This document shows, one piece after another, positions 52,045 to 59,600 of a DNA stretch of 64,000 nt (the first letter of the stretch is position 1; each line of letters starts with the position of its first letter). The stretch covers positions 1-64,000 of the forward strand of contig CAYQKF010000011.1 of the NCBI GenBank assembly GCA_964417935.1, given 5' to 3'. The notes beneath the pieces were generated by a model. The model was not told where the DNA came from. It did not search any database and saw only the letters and a program-made list of their open reading frames with translations. Made by a program: the position numbers and the translations under genes. Source of the stretch: NIOZ-UU13 sp964417935. Lineage in GTDB: Bacteria > Planctomycetota > Phycisphaerae > Sedimentisphaerales > Anaerobacaceae.

Positions 52045-53376
52045 TCATTTTCTTAACGGCGGCAAATCACCACCAAAAGCCTCCCGCACCCACTCAAACA
52101 TCTCCTCGTCTGATATCATCGATACCCTGTCAGCAGCGTACTCAGCGTCGATTTTGTCTTTGATTTTGGTTATGCGGGGGTCATGCTTGGGAATCTGAAT
52201 CTCGTACGTGGCTTCTACCCAGTGCTTGATGCCCGCCGCACCGGTCTTATCAGTAATTGCCACACCCGCAGGGCGGTTGAGTAACTTTTGGGTGTCGAAG
52301 CAGTTGTATATTTCCTCGTTTTTTAACAAGCCGTCCGCATGAATACCCGCCCGCGTAATATTGAAGTCCTTTCCAACCAACGGATAGTTCCGCGGAATCT
52401 CATGACCTAACTCTTTCCTGGCGTACTCAGCTAATTCAGTTATCGCTACATAGTTAACGCCCTGGGTCATTCCTTTCAATTGGGCATGTTCAACGACCAG
52501 TGCCTCCAGCGGCGGATTGCCTGTTCGCTCACCGCTGCCGAATATCGCAGCGTTGGCGGCACTGCAGCCGTAAAGCCACGCCGTTGCAGCGTTCACCTGA
52601 ACCTTGTGTAAATCGTTATGGCCGTGCCATTCGAGACGTTCGGACGGAACGCCGATTTGCCGAAGCCCGTGGACGAGTTTTGGGATGCTCCGCGGCAGAG
52701 AAACCTCCGCCCACGGCAGACCAAAGCCAAGCGTATCACAAAGACGTATCTTGACCGGCTTGTTATATTCTTTGGAAAGCTTCATCAATGCAATGGCAAA
52801 AGGCAGAACAAAACCTTTATAATCTGCTCGCGTTACGTCCTCAAAGTGGCAACGCGGAGTAACGCCGCTGTCTAACGCCGCTTTGACAATATCAAGATAG
52901 GAGTTCATCGCCTGGGCCCGCGTCTTTCGCAGCTTCATGAATATATGATAATCGCTTGCCGAGGTCAGAATGCCCGTCTCACCAAGTCCCATTTGTGAAA
53001 CTAACTTAAAATCGGCTGTAATTGCTCTTATCCAGCCTGTTATTTCGGGAAACCTGTAACCTCGCTCTTTACACAACTCTATCGCTTCCCTGTCGCGCTG
53101 TGAATACAAAAAGAACTCACACTGGCGAATCAGCCCGGCCCCGCCATCTATCTCGTGCAATAAGTCATAAATCTTAAGGATTTGCTCCGGTTTATAGGGT
53201 GGCCGAGCCTGCTGACCGTCACGGAACGTCGTGTCGGTTATCCATATCTTATCCGGTATATCATACTCAACTTTTTCGCCATCGAAGGTTACCTTCGGAA
53301 ATTCAGTATATGGAAATGTCTGACGATACAGATTGGGTTTTTCTACATTTACAAGTTTACGGTTCTTATTCACCAT
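52045..53376 (-). CDS. DRE-TIM metallolyase: Re-citrate synthase / isopropylmalate synthase family
   Basis: A 443-residue enzyme of the homocitrate/2-isopropylmalate synthase superfamily, which condenses acetyl-CoA with a 2-oxoacid. The metal-binding DRE motif is in WITDTTFRDGQQARPPY (about 45-61), the HxH metal ligands in LEWHGHNDLHK, and GSGERTGNPPLEAL closes the barrel. The C terminus is short and lacks the LeuA regulatory domain. The 45-residue lead-in and the segment RQCEFFLYSQRDREAIELC remind me of Re-type citrate synthase of anaerobes, but this is from memory. No leu genes are adjacent. It precedes tRNA-Leu on the other side of a repeat. Confidence 0.8.
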   Translation of the reverse strand: MVNKNRKLVNVEKPNLYRQTFPYTEFPKVTFDGEKVEYDIPDKIWITDTTFRDGQQARPPYKPEQILKIYDLLHEIDGGAGLIRQCEFFLYSQRDREAIELCKERGYRFPEITGWIRAITADFKLVSQMGLGETGILTSASDYHIFMKLRKTRAQAMNSYLDIVKAALDSGVTPRCHFEDVTRADYKGFVLPFAIALMKLSKEYNKPVKIRLCDTLGFGLPWAEVSLPRSIPKLVHGLRQIGVPSERLEWHGHNDLHKVQVNAATAWLYGCSAANAAIFGSGERTGNPPLEALVVEHAQLKGMTQGVNYVAITELAEYARKELGHEIPRNYPLVGKDFNITRAGIHADGLLKNEEIYNCFDTQKLLNRPAGVAITDKTGAAGIKHWVEATYEIQIPKHDPRITKIKDKIDAEYAADRVSMISDEEMFEWVREAFGGDLPPLRK

Positions 53377-53494
53377 TATTTATCTCCATAGCAAGGTGAT
53401 AAGCAATCTGATATACTTTCAAATCTTTTACACTCTTAATCACTGTTTTCTCTCTGTCTTCTGTTCTCTGTCCTCTGTTTTCTGTCTTCTGTAA

Positions 53495-53578
53495 TAGCCG
53501 AGGTGGGATTCGAACCCACACGCCCATTACGGGCAGGGGATTTTAAGTCCCCAGCGTCTGCCATTCCGCCACTCGGCC
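53495..53578 (-). tRNA. tRNA-Leu (anticodon TAA)
   Basis: An 84-base cloverleaf on the minus strand: GGCCGAGTGGCGGAATGGC (acceptor and D arm), anticodon stem-loop GGGGACTTAAAATCCCC with TAA in the loop, a long variable arm (TGCCCGTAATGGGCG) typical of class II tRNAs, and the T arm GTGGGTTCGAATCCCAC. The 3' end reads CTCGGCTA with no encoded CCA. It reads UUA codons. Confidence 0.95.
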
Positions 53579-53782
53579 GAACGCAATAAGCTAACTTATC
53601 CGACAAAATTTTGCAAATTGTTTCCCGAAAAACTCCCACCCCAAAGATATCCGACAAAACCATAAGCCTCGTTTTAACTTCTTGTCTCTGTTTGATTTGA
53701 CGAAACTTCGGTAAAATCAGGTCTGGCACAACTCTAAGAGGCTTTGACGAAGGATGGTTAAAAGATGAGCTTTTGAAAAAAA

Positions 53783-55159
53783 TTAGTGAGAAAGTTTTTT
53801 AAAGATGGGTCGAACTTTGAATCGAGAAAGAAAATCGGATATTCGCTGCCATAGCTGGGCTAAAAATATTTGCCGGCCAAGTGCTTTTAGCTGTGGGTCG
53901 TCACCTGCCAATGAACGTGCCTTCTCAGCGTTCTTGGCAGCGTCGGCCAATCTGCCCATTGCCAAGTAAACAATAACCGAATCCCTTAACGCAAGAATGT
54001 GCTCACTGTTGATATCAAGCGTGTGGGCAAAAAATTCCGCAGCGTCCCCAAACGCCCCTTTTATGGCCCTGGCAGCTCCAAGATAGTAATAGGCATCCGC
54101 ATTGGCACAATCGATATCAACTGCCCGCAGCAGACAGTGCGTTGCATAATCGAGCTCGCCGATTTTCAAAAACATCGACCCCATAGAAACCAGGATTTCT
54201 ACATCCTCTGGACAAGTTTCCAGCTCCGAAACCAGATAAGCTCTTGCTTTTGTTTTTTGGTCTCTCATTAGCGCATACTGGGCCAGCCTGTAGCACGGCC
54301 CTGCAAGTGTATTGTCCTTTTGAAGCGCCTGACTGAATAGTTCCACCGCCCGCTCATAATCGCGGTTGCTAAAAGCAATCTCTCCAAGATAAAACAAGGC
54401 AGCTGCAAAATCCGGCTCAAGCTCAAGGATTCTGTTAAACTTTTCCTTTGCCGATTCGACATCGCCGGTCTCGAGCAGAAACAATCCGAAATCGAAAATA
54501 ACATCAATATCGCCCGGGTTGATGCGAAGCTCCGCCAGGAAATACTCCCGGCAGAGCTTAGTCTGGCCGTCTGACCAATAAGCCTGAGCGATTCGGTAGT
54601 TGATTTGTGGATGACTCGGCTCAAGCTCGGCCGTTCGCAGCCAGCAGCGAATAGCTTTTTTATACTGGCCCCGGGCAAAAAGACTGTTCCCGATATTATA
54701 GTAGCACAATCCACAGTACGGTTTTATCTGCTGAGCAAGGTAAAACATCTGCTCAGCCAAATCATGCAGACCCATTTCGGTATAGGTTATTATCCGATTG
54801 CAGTAGCACGGCTCAAAACCCGCGTCAAGGTCCTGGATACGCTCAAAAGTATCGATAGCCAGGTCATATTGGCACGTGCGGGTATAATCGACCGCCAGTG
54901 AATTTAATATCTCTAAATCGTTAGGGTTCAACTGCAGGGCAACTTCATATTCGCCTATCGCATCCTCAAATCGATTTATAGAATCCAGCGTCAGCGCCTT
55001 GTTGAAATGCCACGAACTATTGGAAGGGTTTATCTCAAGCGCCGTCTCCAGCTCGTCGAGGGCCTGGGGCATTTTGCCGTCTTCGTAAAGCTCAAAAGCC
55101 CTCCTCGCCTTCCGCTCGGCTTTGTCATAGGAGCCAAATTCCATACTTTCATAAAACAT
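53783..55159 (-). CDS. Tetratricopeptide-repeat protein
   Basis: A 458-residue protein made almost wholly of 34-residue TPR units (about eleven), for example ALDELETALEINPSNSSWHF, DAIGEYEVALQLNPNDLEIL and KAIRCWLRTAELEPSHPQIN. There is no signal peptide; a basic Phe-rich tail (DFLSRFKVRPIFKKLSH) ends it. TPRs bind partner proteins, and nothing in the neighbourhood identifies one. The 230 bases before the tRNA (53579-53782) hold no gene. Confidence 0.85.
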   Translation of the reverse strand: MFYESMEFGSYDKAERKARRAFELYEDGKMPQALDELETALEINPSNSSWHFNKALTLDSINRFEDAIGEYEVALQLNPNDLEILNSLAVDYTRTCQYDLAIDTFERIQDLDAGFEPCYCNRIITYTEMGLHDLAEQMFYLAQQIKPYCGLCYYNIGNSLFARGQYKKAIRCWLRTAELEPSHPQINYRIAQAYWSDGQTKLCREYFLAELRINPGDIDVIFDFGLFLLETGDVESAKEKFNRILELEPDFAAALFYLGEIAFSNRDYERAVELFSQALQKDNTLAGPCYRLAQYALMRDQKTKARAYLVSELETCPEDVEILVSMGSMFLKIGELDYATHCLLRAVDIDCANADAYYYLGAARAIKGAFGDAAEFFAHTLDINSEHILALRDSVIVYLAMGRLADAAKNAEKARSLAGDDPQLKALGRQIFLAQLWQRISDFLSRFKVRPIFKKLSH

Positions 55160-55545
55160 AATCGAACCTTACCCTGTTTATCCCCCGACAGTTAAGGGTC
55201 CATCCAGCGTGGTTATCGCCCACAAAATATACAAAGGTTAGCGGTTTTTTGCCGGCTTAAGACCTTTTTACCTGCACTAAAATTTTGCTGGTAATCCGGC
55301 GTATAAGCCCTTATAATAGCGCAGCTTAGCTCCTGATACCTAAACAGTATAAGCTGTAGTTCTTCTGGTGCCGGGCTGTTTTTCTGGAAACCAGCCACCA
55401 AGAGTCTTATAATGTATGGCTGTCAGGGCTTGTCGTTACTACATGCGAATATAGTCACGAACCACACAGGTATAATTGGAGTTTTGCAAAATTGAGGTTA
55501 GGCATACTTTGAAAAGAAAAAATTGTTTTTTGGAGAAGCAAAGCT
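55160..55545 (+). promoter_or_regulatory. Divergent upstream region of the TPR gene and ribH
   Basis: Inspected for a flavin (FMN) riboswitch before ribH and none was recognised. The right part (55485-55523) is one end of the MITE-like element seen at 8149-8307. GGAGAAG precedes the ribH start. No gene is supported. Confidence 0.4.
55485..55523. mobile_element. Solo end of the MITE-like element
   Basis: TGCAAAATTGAGGTTAGGC followed by ATACTTTGAAAAGAAAAAATT matches the reverse complement of 8269-8307 with about two mismatches. The other half of the element is absent. It lies 23 bases before ribH, so it forms most of the ribH leader. Confidence 0.65.
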
Positions 55546-56013
55546 ATGATTAAAGAAATAAAAGGCCGGGTAACAGCCGGCAAGGGCAATTACGTTATTG
55601 TAGTCAGCAGGTTCAACGAATTCATAACCTCAAAACTGCTTGCCGGGGCGATAGACTGTCTCCAGCGTCATGGTGCCGCCGATGAACAGATATCCGTTGT
55701 CTGGGTGCCGGGCGCCTGTGAAATTACGCAGGCTTCCAAGAAGCTCGCCAACAGTGGCAAATACGTTGCGCTGCTCTGCCTCGGCGCGGTCATACGAGGC
55801 CAAACCGCCCATTATGATTATATCTGTCAGCAGGTATCCCGCGGTATCGGACAAATCAACTACGATTCACCCACCCCCACCGTATTTGGCGTCCTGACCT
55901 GCGATACGCTCGAACAGGCCGTTGAAAGGGCCGGAACAAAAATGGGCAACGCCGGTGCAGACGCGGCACGAACAGCTATGGAAATGGCCAACGTGATGGA
56001 ACAATTAAGTTGA
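55546..56013 (+). CDS. ribH: 6,7-dimethyl-8-ribityllumazine synthase
   Basis: A 155-residue enzyme for the penultimate step of riboflavin synthesis, condensing the pyrimidine intermediate with 3,4-dihydroxy-2-butanone 4-phosphate. Signatures: IVVSRFNEFITSKLLAGAID, VVWVPGACEITQASKKLA, CLGAVIRGQTAHYDYIC (catalytic His) and VFGVLTCDTLEQAVERAG. Length is normal and the enzyme forms icosahedral or pentameric shells in its family. The gene order ribH-nusB is common in bacteria. A terminator-like hairpin follows. Confidence 0.95.
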   Translation: MIKEIKGRVTAGKGNYVIVVSRFNEFITSKLLAGAIDCLQRHGAADEQISVVWVPGACEITQASKKLANSGKYVALLCLGAVIRGQTAHYDYICQQVSRGIGQINYDSPTPTVFGVLTCDTLEQAVERAGTKMGNAGADAARTAMEMANVMEQLS

Positions 56014-56020
56014 TCTGTAG

Positions 56021-56046
56021 GGGCAGACCTATGTGTCTGCCCTTTT
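56021..56046 (+). terminator. Hairpin with T-run after ribH, in a GTAGGGGCA repeat
   Basis: GGGCAGAC (56021-56028) pairs with GTCTGCCC (56035-56042), then TTTT. The wider stretch 56018-56080 has GTAGGGGCA and TGCCCCTAC at its ends, so an interspersed repeat separates ribH from nusB. Confidence 0.55.
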
Positions 56047-56081
56047 AGAGATTAGGGCAACCACGCAGGGTTGCCCCTACG

Positions 56082-56492
56082 ATGAATATGGACAGAAGAA
56101 CAAGGGCCAGAGAGTTGACAATGCAGGCGTTGTATCAGCTCGATGTGCAAGGCCCGGACCTATTCGAGCTTTTAGACCGGTTCTTCACAGAAGCAGATGA
56201 AGACGATTTTGTACGAAAACTCGCCTCGGATTGGACAAAAGGAACGTGGGAAAATTTAGAACAGTGCGACGAGCCGATAATTGCCTCGACTATAAAGTGG
56301 CAATTCACAAGACTCTCACCCGTTGACAAAAGCATCTTGAGATTGGCGGTTTATCAGTTTAAATTCTGTCCTGATATACCGCCCAAAGTTGTGATAAATG
56401 AGGCCATTGAGCTTGCCAAAAAGTTCAGTACCGATAAATCACCGGCCTTTGTTAATGGCGTGCTCGATGCCATCCTGAAAAAACTAAAGTGA
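56082..56492 (+). CDS. nusB: Transcription antitermination factor NusB
   Basis: A 136-residue all-helical RNA-binding protein that acts with NusE (S10) in rRNA antitermination. Signatures: RRTRARELTMQALYQLDVQG at the N terminus and SILRLAVYQFKFCPDIPPKVVINEAIELAKKF, ending FVNGVLDAILKKL. A second ATG at 56088 (MDRRTRAR) is equally likely as the start; no clear ribosome site is present because the repeat ends right before it. Confidence 0.93.
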   Translation: MNMDRRTRARELTMQALYQLDVQGPDLFELLDRFFTEADEDDFVRKLASDWTKGTWENLEQCDEPIIASTIKWQFTRLSPVDKSILRLAVYQFKFCPDIPPKVVINEAIELAKKFSTDKSPAFVNGVLDAILKKLK

Positions 56493-56510
56493 CTAAAATT
56501 TGGAGTGCCT

Positions 56511-56663
56511 AAAGTGAGCTAAAGTGACACGTAAGTGTCATCCCTTCGGCAAGCTCAGGACAAGCTCTGAGGCGAAGCCGAAGGATCTGGCCAACGAAAA
56601 AGAGATTCTTCACTTCGCTGCGCTGCGTTCAGAATGACAGCAAAGCTGTCACTTTAGGCACCT
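56511..56663. repeat. Element bounded by GTGCCTAAAGTG / CACTTTAGGCAC
   Basis: About 153 bases with perfect 12-bp inverted ends. Inside is a TGTCATCC...GAAGCCGAAGGATCTGG...AGAATGACAGC block like that at 17139-17262. The outer arms alone recur around the small hairpin at 13350-13390, so two repeat families are nested here. Confidence 0.6.
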
Positions 56664-56675
56664 TAGTTCTTTCCT

Positions 56676-57803
56676 ATGAGAACCATAGCAGTATTAAACC
56701 AGAAAGGGGGCGTAGGAAAAACCACAACAGTGGTCAATACCGCAGCAGCTCTTGCCGCGGCCGGCTCGAGGGTGGTCGTTATTGACTTTGACCCTCAGGC
56801 GCATCTGACAATACACCTCGGCCTTGAGCCGCAAATCGTCCAGTTCGGCTCATATAAGGTCCTCACTCAGTCTGCTGAATTTGAAAAGCAAATTCTGCTC
56901 ATGAGGCCGAATCTTTGGCTGCTGCCTGCGAATATCAACCTCGTCGGCGCCGAAAGCGAGCTGGTAAGCGTAGTCGGCAGAGAAACCATCCTGAGAGAGG
57001 CCCTTCAATCAAGCCAGGATAAATTCGATTATTGTCTTATCGACTGCGCCCCTTCACTTGGACTGCTTACCCTCAACGCCCTCGCTGCCGCCGATGATGT
57101 CCTCATCCCGCTTCAACCACATTTCCTGGCACTGCGGGGATTTGGAAAGCTGCTGCAGACCGTCGAGCTTGTAAACAAAAGAATCAACCCCAATCTGAAA
57201 GTCAAATGGATTTTGCTCTGTATGTTCGACAGCAGGGCCTCGCTCCCAAGTGAAGTCAGGGCCGACATCGAGCAATTCCTCGACAACGCACATGGGACCA
57301 GCTGCCCCTGGGCGCAGGCCCAGGTCTTGCCGGTTTATATCCGAAGAAATATCAAGCTCGCCGAGGCACCCAGCTATGGCAAAACAATTTTCGAGTACGA
57401 GCAAAACTGCCACGGCTCTGAAGACTACAGAAAGGTAGCCGAGCTCATCCACGCCCAATTCCAGCCACCGATACCCCCGGATACATCACAGCCTGTTACT
57501 ATCAGTGAAATTCAAGACCAGCCCTCGGCTCCCTCTACCCCATCACCACAGCCTGATTCACAGGTGCCGCCACAGCCAAGCACACAGCCTGCCGACACTG
57601 ACGAGATTCAAGACCAGCCCCCGGCTCCCTTTACCCCAACACCACAACCTGATTCGCAGGTGCCGCCACTGCCGAGCATACAACCTGCCGATACTGATGA
57701 AAATCGGACCCAGCCTACAATCGAAATCAGAGAAATCCCAGACCACAATTCGAAAACCGAACATTCCGAATTTACACAAACAACAACTGACCAATCCGAT
57801 TAG
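56676..57803 (+). CDS. ParA/Soj-family ATPase with proline-rich repeat tail
   Basis: A 375-residue protein. Residues 1-265 are a complete ParA-type deviant Walker ATPase: LNQKGGVGKTTTVVNTAAAL (Walker A with signature Lys), VVVIDFDPQAHLTIHLGLEP, and FDYCLIDCAPSLGLLTLNAL. After VAELIHAQFQPP comes a disordered Pro/Gln/Ser-rich tail built from two tandem 32-codon repeats (57507-57602 and 57603-57698, EIQDQPPAPFTPTPQPDSQV type). No parB follows. Stand-alone ParA relatives position cell structures such as chemoreceptors or carboxysomes. Confidence 0.87.
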   Translation: MRTIAVLNQKGGVGKTTTVVNTAAALAAAGSRVVVIDFDPQAHLTIHLGLEPQIVQFGSYKVLTQSAEFEKQILLMRPNLWLLPANINLVGAESELVSVVGRETILREALQSSQDKFDYCLIDCAPSLGLLTLNALAAADDVLIPLQPHFLALRGFGKLLQTVELVNKRINPNLKVKWILLCMFDSRASLPSEVRADIEQFLDNAHGTSCPWAQAQVLPVYIRRNIKLAEAPSYGKTIFEYEQNCHGSEDYRKVAELIHAQFQPPIPPDTSQPVTISEIQDQPSAPSTPSPQPDSQVPPQPSTQPADTDEIQDQPPAPFTPTPQPDSQVPPLPSIQPADTDENRTQPTIEIREIPDHNSKTEHSEFTQTTTDQSD

Positions 57804-57841
57804 ATGACAAAAATTTTATAAACCATTATCAGGAGGTCGCT

Positions 57842-58738
57842 ATGTATTGCTTAACTAAATGTAAATCAAAATGCGTCAGTCTTATCACACTAATATTACT
57901 TATTTTGGTATCAGGTATTCCTGTCACCGAAGCGCAAAAATCAAACGCACCGAAACTTACAACACCGAAGGGAGTCAGGCTGCTAAAGAATAAAAGTTTC
58001 GATGACAACAAACAGGCACGAAAAGAAATTCTTGAATTGTACAAAGATTTGCGAGTTACGGATGTGCTTGATGGTATGGATCTGATTGGCCTGCAGGATA
58101 TAGGTTTAATGGACAAGAATATCCGACCTCTGTGGCGGGATGTAGAAAAATTTTCTCACAGAGTAATAGGATTTGCCATTACTGTTCGCCATGTGCCTAC
58201 CGACGTCAGGGTCGGACAAAACTCGTTTCCAGACCTTGAAGGATTCAAAAAATTCAAATCTCAGCAATATAAAAGAGCTCCCGATGCCTGGCTTGAGGCG
58301 GCAAAACCCGGAGACATCGTCGTTATCGATGCCGGCGGAATCCCCGAATGTGGTTTTATCGGCTCTAATAATAGTCTCGGCTGGGCGGAAAAAGGTGTCG
58401 TAGGAGTCGTAACAAATGGCGGTGCCAGGGATACTGATGAAATCGTTAAGGTAAAGAAGATTTCGGTCTATTGTAAAAACGGATATAGCTCCCGTGGCGT
58501 TCGACCCGGAAGGCTCATTGCCGAATCCTACAACTTTCCCATTAATTGTGCCGGCGTACTTATTTACCCCGGCGATTTATTAATAGCTGATGGTGATGGC
58601 GTGCTGGTCGTTCCCAGAGAACATGCGCTGCAAGTGGGAAAACTCGCTCGGGAAATTCACATTGGCGATGAAAAAAGCCGCGCTAAAAGATACGAACGAC
58701 TTGGCATACAGCCCGACGAGACGGTGATAGTAGAATAG
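57842..58738 (+). CDS. Exported RraA-like protein
   Basis: A 298-residue protein with an apparent signal peptide (SLITLILLILVSGIPVTEA). The rest is an RraA/dimethylmenaquinone-methyltransferase-like domain: DLRVTDVLDGMDLIGLQDIG, PGDIVVIDAGGIPECGFIGS, GVVGVVTNGGARDTDEI (the family Gly-rich loop with Arg-Asp) and LLIADGDGVLVVPREHA. Family members are RNase E regulators or aldolases of 4-hydroxy-4-methyl-2-oxoglutarate type and are normally cytosolic, so export is unusual. AGGAGG precedes the ATG. Confidence 0.85.
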   Translation: MYCLTKCKSKCVSLITLILLILVSGIPVTEAQKSNAPKLTTPKGVRLLKNKSFDDNKQARKEILELYKDLRVTDVLDGMDLIGLQDIGLMDKNIRPLWRDVEKFSHRVIGFAITVRHVPTDVRVGQNSFPDLEGFKKFKSQQYKRAPDAWLEAAKPGDIVVIDAGGIPECGFIGSNNSLGWAEKGVVGVVTNGGARDTDEIVKVKKISVYCKNGYSSRGVRPGRLIAESYNFPINCAGVLIYPGDLLIADGDGVLVVPREHALQVGKLAREIHIGDEKSRAKRYERLGIQPDETVIVE

Positions 58739-58746
58739 AATTTCTG

Positions 58747-59451
58747 TCAAATCAAGCGTTGCGGGTTTTGCAGCTCTTGCGTAATGAAGTTTAGAAACTC
58801 AGCAGCATAGGTCTCGTTGATAACTCTCTGGTCAGCCGCCAGAGACAGACCGACCATTTTTCGCACCGTTATTTTATCATTTTCGCCCCGATACATCGGG
58901 GTGTGGACGACATTACCAACAGCCAATATAGTGCTGGCCGGCGGCGGCACGATTCCCAAAAAAGAATCAATGCCATACACGCCAAGATTGCTCAACGCTA
59001 CAGTTTCGCCTTCTATATCCTCAAGTGTCAGTTGATTATCACGTGCTTTATCAGTCAACGACTGTTCCTCAGAAGCAATTTGCGGCAATGTTTTTTCTCC
59101 GGCATCCTTCACCACCGGCACAACAAGGCCCTGTGGAGCATTAACCGCAAAGCCGACATTAACGCGTTCGGCAATCCTTATCTTGTCGCCGTCAAACCTG
59201 CCTACGGTGAGAGGATATTTTTGCACGGCCAGGCCCAGAGCATGAATATAGAAAGCGTTCGTGGTTATTTTGACACCCAACGACTTTCTAAGTTTGGGCC
59301 GAATGGCCATAAGCTCGGTAATATCCGCCTTCGACTCAACGTAAAAACAGGGCTTGCTCAGCTTGGACTTTAACATCCTTTCGCCGATGAGCTTCTGGAT
59401 TCTGGTCAGCGGAATATGCATTTGGATTCGGCGCAAGCGGGGTCCCTTCAC
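58747..59451 (-). CDS. Lipoyl-less 2-oxoacid dehydrogenase E2-like protein with altered active site
   Basis: A 234-residue protein equal to the catalytic (acyltransferase) domain of E2 components: HIPLTRIQKLIGERMLKSKL, CFYVESKADITELMAIRPKL, VNVGFAVNAPQGLVVPVVKD, LSNLGVYGIDSFLGIVPPPAS. The lipoyl and E1/E3-binding domains are absent. The family active-site block DHRVIDG reads DQRVINE, so the catalytic His and the Asp-Gly are gone. Catalysis by the usual route is unlikely. It starts at a GTG whose last bases overlap the stop of the micro-protein before it, so it belongs to the symporter operon. Confidence 0.82.
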   Translation of the reverse strand: MKGPRLRRIQMHIPLTRIQKLIGERMLKSKLSKPCFYVESKADITELMAIRPKLRKSLGVKITTNAFYIHALGLAVQKYPLTVGRFDGDKIRIAERVNVGFAVNAPQGLVVPVVKDAGEKTLPQIASEEQSLTDKARDNQLTLEDIEGETVALSNLGVYGIDSFLGIVPPPASTILAVGNVVHTPMYRGENDKITVRKMVGLSLAADQRVINETYAAEFLNFITQELQNPQRLI

Positions 59452-59600
59452 GAGATACGATTCTTATTGGGCGATACAGTATCAAAAATACGTTTTTGTT
59501 TTAGATTAATAGCAGTTATTAGCGCAAGTGCAACCCAAACGCCGCTAATAACAGCAAGTAAGGCCGCAATTACAACAAGAATCATAATAATTACTCCCAT
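59448..59600 (-). CDS. 50-residue single-helix membrane micro-protein between symporter and E2-like gene
   Basis: The minus strand encodes MGVIIMILVVIAALLAVISG then VWVALALITAINLKQKRIFD and a short polar tail to NRIS, 50 residues. One membrane helix is clear, with a basic end after it. Its ATG (59600-59598) lies inside the end of the symporter gene and its TGA overlaps the GTG start of the E2-like gene, so the three are translationally coupled. Small accessory subunits beside sodium symporters are known (for example MetS-type), which is the best guess. Confidence 0.7.
   Translation of the reverse strand: MGVIIMILVVIAALLAVISGVWVALALITAINLKQKRIFDTVSPNKNRIS

Noticed and set aside
55160..55545. 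A possible FMN riboswitch before ribH
   Set aside because: None of the conserved RFN-element blocks was seen; the region contains a MITE end instead.
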